Positions 55,108 through 64,000 of a stretch of 64,000 nt of DNA are shown here, one piece after another. Source of the DNA: Chlorops oryzae (lineage: Eukaryota; Arthropoda; Insecta; Diptera; Chloropidae); contig CM035806.1 in assembly GCA_020466095.1 (NCBI GenBank), forward strand, positions 1,837,102 to 1,901,101, read 5' to 3'. The first letter of the stretch is position 1. Every line of letters begins with the position of its first letter. The position numbers were made by a program, and so were the translations under genes. Below the pieces are notes generated by a model. The model worked only from the letters and a program-made list of their open reading frames with translations. It was not told the origin of the DNA and made no database searches.

Positions 55108-55290
55108 TACTTTTGGTATTTAATACAACAAAATAATCAACCAAATTTTTGTTCAAAAATTTAATATTACGAACTTTTCTCGAATTTCGTGATTTGTTTG
55201 AAATTTTTAATTGGTACAATTAAAAAACCGATAGATCGAGTATAACAAACGCCATTAATTGGAATTTTTCGTAGCCGGTTTTTCTGTGTA

Positions 55291-56493
55291 ATTATACAAT
55301 AAAATGTCGTCAAGTCTATTTGCGGTACCTAGTGGATTCATGCCATGTCAAAAGGCTTAAAATTTTCGTTACTTCTTCTTCATACTAATTACTCTCATGA
55401 GTTTCCCAAAATAGACTCTCATGAGTTCCCCAAAACAGACAAAAAGATTTTCCACAAAATAGTTTTTAAAAAAGAAAAATCGATTTTTCTGGTCACAACA
55501 TTAAAATGGAAAAAAAATATTGAAAAATTCAATAAATTTTGAATCAAAAATAATCATGGCCTAAACACATTTCCACTTGGAAGTGTCTTCGTTGTTTTTA
55601 TGCAGAAGCGAAATTAACAAACATTGATTAAAATAATTTATTTATATAAAACACATTACCATGCCGTCCGTGTTCATATGTATTCCTATATATGTATATG
55701 TATATGTATATGCAATTATGTGATCTATAGTACATTATTTTGCTTTCAGCTATTTTCAAACGCAACATTCACAGGAGCTTCGTTTACATTAAGCATTTGC
55801 TGCTCGGAGTTGTGCCTTATCTGACAAATTATTTAAGTTGTGACAGCACCTGAAATGTTGCGTTAAAGGAGTGTGGGCGTTTGCCTGGCCTTTTTGGTAT
55901 GGGGCATTTGTTTACTTTAGCCATTTAAATTATTAAGTGAAATTGGAATTTAAGCATGTAGGGTACATTGCATGTACAATTTTTGAAGTCTTTTACGAAT
56001 ACGAAAAATTTATGAGAAAATAATTGAATCAAATTTAAACAACGTCCTTGAAGTGCCCTGAAAGAATAGTTCAATTCAAAAATAAAATACGGAAAAACAA
56101 ATATAGTAGGAATGTAGATGCGATTTATCACAAGTTCAAAGCCGAATTTCGTATTAATAGTTTCGCTGTATATTCAAAAATTTCTTTTTTGTTTTCATTT
56201 TTCAACTTAATGCTCGTACACATAGTTCTAGGAATTCAATTGAAAATAAATTTTATTTATTTTGACACATGTGCGCAAGCTTCTTTCAAATAAATTTGCA
56301 AGCAGTATCCGAAGAATGGCAACTCCCATTACCCATCCAACCATATACGGAATGCTCCGAAAAAGAGTGTAAAAGGACTCTTTTTAAAGCACCCCTGACG
56401 GAAGTGTTTTCGGGAGTGCTCCAAATATGTAGGTGTGTGAAAGGACTCGTCGAAGTAGTGCTTTTGCCAAGGCCTCAAAAATTTAAGTATAAG
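55291..56493. other. Non-coding DNA
   Basis: Short duplicated GACTCTCATGAGTTCCCCAAAA near 55410-55435. TATATGTATATG run near 55690. No exon recognised. Confidence 0.4.
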
Positions 56494-57125
56494 TACACAG
56501 AAAGATTTTTGTGCGTAAATACAACCAATTTTTTTTAATCAATATAACAAATTTGTTGTTAAAACTCAGCCTATTCCACTTTTTGTTATATTAACAAATC
56601 GTTTAATTGGGACAATTACTCGAAGTATTAACACTCAATAAACATTTTCAAACAACGATTTGTAATATCAACAACCAAAGGTATTAATAAAAATCAATCA
56701 ATTATTTTAAATAAATAAAAAAAGGAAAAAATGCCTCATCTTCATATTCCATAATAAAAATGTGAGTCTGAAAAGTCAGTTCACGGAAGATAATTATACA
56801 TTATAACATCATAAACATGAGCTAATTTTTGATTATTTTGTCTCTTCTTGTATGTAAGTCCGCATAAAGCTAATGAGAATTTTAGAAAAATATTTATATG
56901 CACTTAAAAAAAATTCAAACAAAATTTTTTTCAAGTGTTAATACTTTTGGTATTTAATACAACAAAATAATCAACCAAATTTTTGTTCAAAAATTTATTA
57001 TTACGAACTTTTCCCCGAATTTCGTTATTTGTTTGAAATTTTTAATTGGGACAATTAAAAAACCGATGAATCGAGTTTAACAAACGCCATTAGTTGGAAT
57101 TTTTCGTAGCCAGTTTTTCTGTGTA
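56494..57125. mobile_element. TACACAGAAAGA-ended element, copy 2 (uninterrupted)
   Basis: 632 bp, TACACAGAAAGATTTTTGTG to the complement TACACAGAAAAACTGGCTAC. Same orientation as copy 1, and serves as its empty-site reference. Confidence 0.85.
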
Positions 57126-57727
57126 GGAACATTAAGTGAGACCAAAAGAGTCATAAAAAAAAAATTTTTTTTTATCTGAAAGAACGTCCAAACAGACTCT
57201 TAAGGAGCACTCCAGCAATCTTAAAAGATAAATTTTTAGATCCCAAAAAATACACTTTTTCCATATTACGCTCCGTGCTCCTTTCTCCCGCAAAAAAAAA
57301 AAAAAAAACGCCCATTTAGAGCTCCTGTTTTTGGAGCATTTTTGGATCAGTTTCGCTTCGGCAAAGGAGTCTTTAAGAGCCCCGTGCGAACTCTTTTGGC
57401 TTCTTGGGTAGTTTTTTGATTTCTTATTTATTAAGTTTTCAAATTTTAATGCGAAAATTAGCTTTCTATTGCATTTATGTGTAATATAACTGAGTAGAGT
57501 GAATACTTATTGTTCCACAAACAAAAAAAAAAAAAAAAAAAAAATACACATCGATAACAAATTCTTAATGAATATTGCATACCTACTTTATATGATTGAC
57601 CTTTTGAGCACTTTATACACAATTAACATCAGCCCTTATTTCATCGAATCGTAACGCAAAATCTTTTAATATCAATCAACTCTTTGAAGACAATGCTCAA
57701 ATTGAAAAAAAAAAAGTATGCATTTAC
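57126..57727. other. Non-coding DNA with A runs
   Basis: A run near 57525-57543 and GAGCAC-rich diverged repeats near 57180-57390. No gene. Confidence 0.35.
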
Positions 57728-57810
57728 CTGGCAAAGCATGTGGCCCTGTTGTATGTGCAACGTGCCTGAAGCACGTTGCGTATACGTCGAAGGTACGTGT
57801 ATTTATTCAT
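57728..57810 (-). CDS. Possible alternative 5' exon of the RGS gene
   Basis: Minus strand ATG at 57808-57810: MNKYTYLRRIRNVLQARCTY then NRATCFA and AG before a donor GTAAAT. Phase 2 fits the exon at 53383, giving ..NRATCFASLAIKNAEDNA. That loosely recalls the N(K/R)ACCFC that opens the cysteine string of RZ proteins, but with only two cysteines. No acceptor or promoter is evident, so chance is a real possibility. Confidence 0.25.
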
Positions 57811-57916
57811 GAAATGATTACATCTTCTCTTTGATATGAAATTCTATTATATTTTTTTTTTTTTTTTGTCTTTTTTGCACAACTCACAATCAGTCACCGA
57901 TTGTGGTGGAACTCAC

Positions 57917-57965
57917 CTTTGCTTGATTCTAGCGAAAACATATCGCCAACGTTCGGCCATTGCAT
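57917..57965 (-). other. Donor-bounded mini-ORF, possible 5' exon
   Basis: Minus strand MQWPNVGDMFSLESSK followed by AAAG|GTGAGT, phase 1. It does not fit the phase of the 53383 exon directly. Recorded only as a candidate upstream exon. Confidence 0.15.
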
Positions 57966-59362
57966 CGGATACACCGCAATCGACAATCGAGAACAATTCA
58001 ATGTCACTGAAAAGTTTTTCTTGTGCAACGTGCATTTAACCACATACATACATATACACGAGTATAAAAATTCTACTTGTGATACCTATTAAATCCGTTG
58101 CGGTTATGCTATGCCACGATTTAAAAAGCTCTTCGCTGGAAATGCTCTCTATTATGTGTAAGAATTTTTAATGATCAAATTGAATATTTATTGCGAACAA
58201 TTTTCTCGCGCCATGCAATTGAAATGAATACCGTCTGGCAGATAGATTGAATGGAATTCATTCTGGATATTATATAAAATGACGCTCAACCGGTGTAATC
58301 AAATATTTAGTTCAAAACGTAATTACGTTCAAAAACCCACTGAAATGAAAAAAAAAAAAAAATATAAAAAAAAGGAAAAAAACGGAAAGGAAAACTTTAT
58401 TACCAAGAAATGCAATTACGTGGGTTTAAATGTTGGATGATGATCAAAATGCCAGCTGTGCTGGGATGTTTCTGTGCTTTACTGCTCGCACAGGGAGTCA
58501 TTCCATGAAAATTCTAATGAATAAGTAATTGGAGTTCCTCCCTCTCGCTCTCGCTATGGCTTTGTAAAAAAAAAATATAAAAAAAATACTCCACTTCAAT
58601 GTGGTTTGCACATTTTAATTACATTGCGTTTCGAGCGAATTCAAGGTGTACTTTTTCCATGGAAAACTACCATAAATTCTGAATAAAATTTTTTTTTTTT
58701 TTTTTTGTATATACAGAGATACAAACATGATGTATCACTATTATATATTTGCGCTAAATGAAATGAATACATGGGAATAAAATTTAATTATCCCAAATTT
58801 TTAACGACTCCCAAAAGGGTTATTTTCATTTTCAAACAAACAAACCAGAAACAAAAATTAAAATAAATTAATATCAATTAAAAAAATAAAACGATTCAAT
58901 AATCGAAACTAATTGCAATTTCAAAAACGGTTTATTCTAATGTTATAACTTGCTAAAAACAAAAAAAAATTTAAACGAAGGATGTCTATGCATGTTCAGC
59001 ACAGCCTTTCGATGGCACTTCTTGGCGTTTAATTGATTTATTTGCATTGCTTTTAGTATTCATGACCCAGCAATGGGTAGCAGTGCAATTTGGCAAAGTA
59101 ATCGCGTTCTGAGAATATCATATACGATTGAATGAAGGGAAGAATCCTTGCAAATCGATATGTCTTTAAGCGTGACTCATTTAATGTTTAGAAGCTTATA
59201 TGTACGCAATTTAAGAATATTATCCTTCGCGAATCAATGAATTTCTGAGTGTGCTTTTCAATCGAGTAGAAAATTAATTTTTTTGTTTTAAATATTCATT
59301 AGAGGTCATAGTCTAGTTCAATCTAGTTTCAACCTTTTTTAGGGGCTTAGCATTTTAAATGA
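57966..59362. other. Non-coding DNA
   Basis: A and T runs, no exon recognised on either strand. Confidence 0.35.
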
Positions 59363-59562
59363 TACACCGAGAGAAATAACAACAGTTAAATCAACTACTT
59401 AGAACAGTTCAAGTAAGAGTGGTCAAATAAAAACTGTATTCCGCGTTAAATGCACTGAAAATGGCAGTCAAATGAACAGTTGAAAAACAGTTACTTTTTA
59501 TGTTCAAATTCGCTTTCGTTCACTTAGACGTATAAGTTCGCATTCTGATCAACCGTCTCCGG

Positions 59563-59640
59563 AGGTTTCGATAGCTCAGTGGTTTAAACTGTGACTCGAC
59601 AGTCGTGAGCTTCGGGGTTCTATCCCTGCTGGCGGCGGGA
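59563..59640 (+). other. tRNA-like segment inside a MITE
   Basis: TAGCTCAGTGG matches the Pol III A-box consensus, and GGGTTCTATCCC is close to a B box and can form a T-arm. The anticodon arm is not clean, so this is probably a tRNA-derived relic and not a functional tRNA. Confidence 0.45.
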
Positions 59641-59927
59641 ATTTTTCGGAATTTTTTTTTTTAATTACATTTTTTTTTTTTGTTCAGAGTGTAGTTGTTT
59701 TGGAAGACAAAAATTTTCTCCTAAATTTTTAAGGTTTTATTTAATTTAATTTTTTTTATGTTTATGGTTACATTTTCAAGCAAAAAATTTGTGGGAGTGA
59801 AAAAATTTCGTTAATGGTTCATTTCAGCAAAATTTTGGAGTGAAACAACTTCTTAAACGTTCCAAGTGAGCATTTTGACCAACATCTAAACTTCAAGTGA
59901 GCGTTTAGACGTAATGCAAATTAAGAT

Positions 59928-60000
59928 TCGTTCGTTTAGCGTAATGGTTAAGACGTTCGCCCAGCGAAGTGTGGAGGTCAGCGGTTCAAGGCTCGGCCGA
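59928..60000 (+). other. tRNA-like segment inside a MITE
   Basis: TAGCGTAATGGTTAAG (A box) and GCGGTTCAAGGCTC (B box) at tRNA spacing, with a possible TTCGC/GCGAA stem between. No convincing acceptor stem. Confidence 0.45.
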
Positions 60001-60335
60001 GGCGAGAAAATTTAAAGAGATGAAAGAGAAAAAGATTTAAATAAGAAACAAATAAATAAAGAAAAAATATAAAAATTTAATTTAAAAAAAAATATATTAA
60101 TAAAAGAAGATAAAAAAAAGTCAAAGCAAAAAATAAATTTTTTTTTTCCAGTCGCTGGTGACAGTTGATTTAACCGCGAGACAGTTATATCAACCATCAG
60201 GTAGTTATATCCTTATTGACTGTGTTTTTAACTGTTGAATTGACCGCTACTGTACATAAGTTAACAATTAACGGTGAACTCGGTTATTTTAACCTGCTTT
60301 TTCAGTTAATATAACTACCTTTTTCTCTCGGTGTA

Positions 60336-61720
60336 GTCTTCAGAAAAGAGTTTAAAGCAGGCGCTTATTAGTTTGAATATTGAAAATTTTTGAAAAATTT
60401 CAAATATAGCAAAGGTTTCTGATGGAGTTCAACTGGCATCAAAAGACTGAAGGGATATTTTCGAGAATTTAAGCTTGCGAAAATTCTTACGCCGAGTTGA
60501 AGAATGCACCTGGGCGGTCAGTCGATATTTCAAAATAAACAGGAATTTGTTTGTTTTTTGTTTTTTTTTTCTACCAATTTCGAATATTGTGCATTTCCAC
60601 AAGCAATTAAGCCGCCAGAAAGTGTACATATGTCTTTGCTGAGATTGGATCTGATTGTCTGAGAATAGTCATTAATATTGTTGTTTGACAGCCAAACAAA
60701 CTGGTCGCTGAATGGCATTTCGATTGATTGTTGAGAGAATGTGGTGTATTGATTTTGAAGCGAACTTAATGATCGGCTTGAATGTGAATGGTTGGAGCGA
60801 ATAATATCGCAATAAAGGACACTTGGCGAATGCCGGAAATAAAAGTAATATACAAATTATTATACATATATATATATATATATATATATGTAATTATATA
60901 TTTATCGTGCTAAACAACAAAGCACAAAAAAAAAAAACAGCATGCACACACGAACAATAGTATATTGGACCATCGATATGTAAACACACAGAAGCAATTA
61001 TCAAATCTTATAAGAATTTATTTTCTTCTTTCATTTGTAGGTGCATTGATTTGGCGAGCCAATGAGGCGCCTTATAAATATTTGTTACCCGAATTTCTTG
61101 TAAACATAATACGAAACACTTTGCCATCTGCCGTTCATATTCTAATATAATTCAATATGAATTTTTTTTTTCAAATTTTTTGCCTTTTTTCTTTCTTTCT
61201 TCAATTAATTTTTTTTTTTTTTTTTGTGGTATTGTGTTTTTTTGCTTTCTGTTTTCTTTTTTAATCTTCAAAGAAGGCACAAAGCATTTCAAACTGGCAC
61301 GCCACGCCGCTCGTTCGAATTTTGGCTTTGAACTCTGGTCGCAACACAAAAGAAAGGCACGCAATTCGATCGGCTACCAACGTTGCCATTAAGGCCGCAA
61401 ATCAAAGACTGACAGTCACAATCGTATGCGCCACAAAATATACAACGAAAAACGAAAAACGAAAAACTGTTTGGAACGTATGCTCCAACGTGTGTGTGTG
61501 TTTGAGTGAAAAATGTGTGTAGGCTAGGCGAAATGCTGGCTAAAAACATGAATTCATTCCAAGAGCTTATATGCAAATTTTGCCAGCCGTTTGCGTCAAA
61601 CTCTCGAGGCTTAAAAATTAATTCCAATAAAATTTCAAAATTGTTTCGTCCTTTTTACATACAAATCGATCGTCGGCTATATTAGCACGTAATCAAATAG
61701 AGCCCAAAAAAAATGTAAAA
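60336..61720. other. Non-coding DNA, no gene recognised
   Basis: (TA)n run at about 60863-60888. At 61024-61150 (plus) an acceptor-like TTTCATTTGTAG precedes a short frame (GALIWRANEAPYKYLLPEFL) that I cannot assign. Confidence 0.35.
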
Positions 61721-62190
61721 AAAAAATTACACAAAAACAAAACAAAAAAAAATTTTTTTAAATTAAAAAAAAAATTTTTTTAAGTGTAAAAATTTGTTGT
61801 TTTAATTTAAAAAAAAAATAATATATAAAAAAAATATAAAAGAAATTTAAAAAATAAAAAAAGGGGGAAAAAGAAAAGAATAACCTCAAAGTGGAAATTT
61901 CCGTAGCATACTTTATGGCGACGTATTAACTCGAACGTAATTCACTTCTTTTATAATTCCGCCATCCGGCGTAAATACTCGAAGAAGTTTTAAATTAAAA
62001 AAAATAATTTTTTTAAGTGTAAAACTTTTTTTTTTTAATTTAAAAAAAAATTTAAAAAATAAAAATAAGGGGAAAAAAGAAAAGAATAACCTCAAAGTGG
62101 AAATTTCCGTAGCATACTTTATGGCGACGTTTTAACTCGAATCTAATTCACTTCTTTTATAATTCCGCCATCCGGCGTAAATACCCGAAG
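61721..62190. repeat. Tandem repeat, two units of about 205 bp
   Basis: AACCTCAAAGTGGAAATTTC...GCGTAAATAC(T/C)CGAAGA occurs at about 61883-61988 and 62088-62193. Units are separated by A/T-rich near-palindromes (TTTTTTTAAATTAAAAAAAA). The GCATACTTTATGG word is shared with the hAT MITE family arms. Confidence 0.8.
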
Positions 62191-64000
62191 ACAGTCTTTT
62201 CATATGGGAAACAATAAAATCCTTACACATTTTTAACATTCAGACATTCAGACATTCAAATATTTCGAGCATTACACGTGCACATTTGATGTCACGCGCT
62301 TTTTTGTTTTTTTATCATTGTAGTGGTTCTTCGTAAGCTTTCTAATTCATGATTTTAAAATATACAATTTGCCTTTATTTCCATTTTTGTTTTTGTTTTT
62401 TTTTCATGTTTTTTTTTAAATATTTTTTTTTTGTTCTTTAAGAGCGTCATTGCGTTTATTGTACTTGCTGTTGTTGTTGCAATTATTGTTGTAATTGTTG
62501 TTGGTGATTTGTCTCCTCAATGAATATGAATGAATGTTATGCTGAGCAAAGTGAGTGGGCGATTAAAAGCTTTTACTACTTATTCCCCAATTTACAGCAT
62601 TGCCAGGCAAAAAAGGAACTTAGTTGTTGTTGTTGTTCATAAGACGCTTGGATTTTCAGAAGAGATTTCAAACCGAAGAGAATGTACGCCCGATGGGAGG
62701 GAAAGAGAAAATGAACGCGGCAGAGAGAGAGAGAGAGAGAGTGAGAGAGAGAGAACACGATTCGGAGAGAGAGAAAACAATTCATTGAAATTTGTTGAAA
62801 TATCATGCTGGAAAAGCTCCTCCAAACGTAAAGAAAAGCAGCAAAGAAAAGCTGAAAAATGGCAGCCGAACAAATTTTTTGATTTTGGCGATTTTTGATT
62901 AAACTATTTGAGATGCTTTTGTGCAAAAGGAAGAGACCGTCGGTCCCATGTATGGCAATCCAAAACAAATAGAATCAGTTTAGAGGTATGGAAAAGGCTT
63001 GAAATTTTCAATTAAAAGATTATGCTTGAAAGCTTAGGGGATTTTCATGCCAGTTTTCTTTAGCTTTTTATTGTTGTTTTTTATTTTATTTTATATTATT
63101 TTATTTTTCTAAATCAGTGAATTGAGAGTGAGGACGAAAAATGCGTAGTCATTCAAGAAACTCATTGAGAAGTCGGTCCGGTCCGGTCCGCCGCCCTTGG
63201 TCTTTAACTGATTTGAATGCGCTGTGTGCGAACAATTTATACGTGAAAATTAAAAACGCAAACAGTAAAAGTGTTGATGTGGGGATGTGGGTGCGGGATT
63301 GTGTTGTTGGTTGGGCTGGTTGGGCTGCGAGTTGTTCATTGTATCGGACTGTAGGTATATAGAGAGTGATGATATCTGTGTATGCTAACGTTTGCTGTAG
63401 CCATTCATTTCCGTTTGGTGGGTTTAATGCTCTCCGATAGTATTTGTCATCGTCGCTCCGTATGCTGTATGCTGTATGTTGTTGCTTGTTTGATTTCGTT
63501 TTGGCATGTTCTGCACTCACTCCGGATCGATATGGTAGCAGAGCTTATGCTTAAGCGCTCGCACACAGACGAACGCACGTACGAATATATTCTCGTTGCG
63601 CAAAATTTAATGAATGAGAAAGAAAAGTGCTTGAATAGCACGCTTCGAGTATGCGTTTTCATTGCTTTCCGTGTGCCATCGGAAGTTGTCTTTCTTCCTA
63701 TTTTCCGTCGCTCATATTTGTTCGCAATGCGCTCTTTTGCAATGCGAACGAACGAGTGTGGGCGTGCGAGAGTGTGTGTGTGTACGTGTGCGCGCGTGTG
63801 TGTGCTTGTGACGGAAACGCTATTTGACAAAATATGCCATCGAAACCGGAAGTAAAGAGTCGAGTGAGATTCTTCGAATCAAGGAACGGAAATTAAATCA
63901 AACGACTTTTATGTCCTTGTGTTTCATAAATTTTTCTTTGTCGTCTGCATGACAAATAGAATACTAATTTTCATATCTAACAATACGAAATGTTTTCGCA
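62191..64000. other. No exon recognised; possible 5' region of the RGS gene
   Basis: Short (GA)n runs at 62720-62775 and TG-rich stretches near 63768-63805. From 63130 to 63860 base composition is richer in CG, with AACGCACGTACGAATAT-type sequence that could belong to a promoter or leader, but no core motif or exon can be defended. Confidence 0.3.

Larger units (their letters stand above)
53831..55290. mobile_element. TACACAGAAAGA-ended element, copy 1, with two nested inserts
   Basis: Left TACACAGAAAGACTTTTGAG, right complement TACACAGAAAAACCGGCTAC. After removing the inserts at 53880-54047 and 54453-55107 it is about 630 bp and aligns end to end with the 56494-57125 copy. TA at both outer edges. 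No coding frame. Confidence 0.85.
59363..60335. mobile_element. TACACCGAGAGAAA-ended element with tRNA-like segments
   Basis: Left TACACCGAGAGAAATAACAA, right complement TACACCGAGAGAAAAAGGTA. TA edges. Subterminal CAGTTAAAT/AACTGTT motifs recur near both ends. Two tRNA-like pieces lie inside. 973 bp, no protein frame. Confidence 0.75.

Noticed and set aside
59563..60000. Functional tRNA genes
   Set aside because: A and B boxes are present but no sound acceptor and anticodon stems could be drawn by eye; kept only as tRNA-like relics.
61020..61150. Exon-like frame after an acceptor-like TTTGTAG
   Set aside because: No partner exon, no domain, and a stop soon after; insufficient support.
63447..63855. 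Overlapping 127-codon and 157-codon ORFs near the right edge
   Set aside because: Both strands are open at once because of TG/CA-rich sequence; no protein family recognised.

Overview
The window looks like AT-rich chromosomal DNA from a schizophoran fly. I suspect a tephritid-like genome, but the species cannot be fixed from the sequence. Evidence for a fly: a first coding exon whose 26 residues are nearly those of Drosophila Drk (Grb2), an RGS-RZ type gene, a RING plus DM9-repeat gene, long introns, long dinucleotide and tetranucleotide tracts, and a very high load of short inverted-repeat transposons (MITEs).

Layout. 1-18.4 kb (minus sense) is most likely the large first intron of drk. It holds no recognisable host exon, but it holds two decayed non-LTR retrotransposon pieces, many MITEs, a 0.5 kb GA tract and a 0.47 kb ATGT tract. 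The drk start exon is at 18443-18520 (minus) and its 5' leader and promoter region extend to about 19.2 kb. A group of TTAA- and 8-bp-TSD MITEs separates it from a head-to-head MIF4G-domain gene (21893-25682, plus; three coding exons, two apparent frameshifts in simple repeats). A single-exon RING-DM9 gene lies at 29791-30546 (minus), next to a decayed PIF/Harbinger element. From 32 to 50 kb there is no convincing host exon, only repeats, including several nested insertions with readable target-site duplications. The 3' half of an RGS17/19/20-type gene (Drosophila Dhit type) runs on the minus strand from 53383 down to 50530 in four exons. Its 5' part, with the expected cysteine string, is not recognised and is probably beyond the right edge or in unrecognised exons at 57-64 kb.

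No operon-like or defence system is visible. The host genes suggest signalling (Drk/Grb2 adaptor, RGS GAP for Gi/o-type G alpha), mRNA translation or turnover (MIF4G) and ubiquitin/DM9 biology, and nothing in the sequence ties them together functionally. The most informative content is the transposon stratigraphy: at least four nests in which TSDs or an empty-site copy in the same window give the order of insertion. Homopolymer-length differences between repeat copies and the two in-repeat frameshifts suggest some base-level errors in the assembly.
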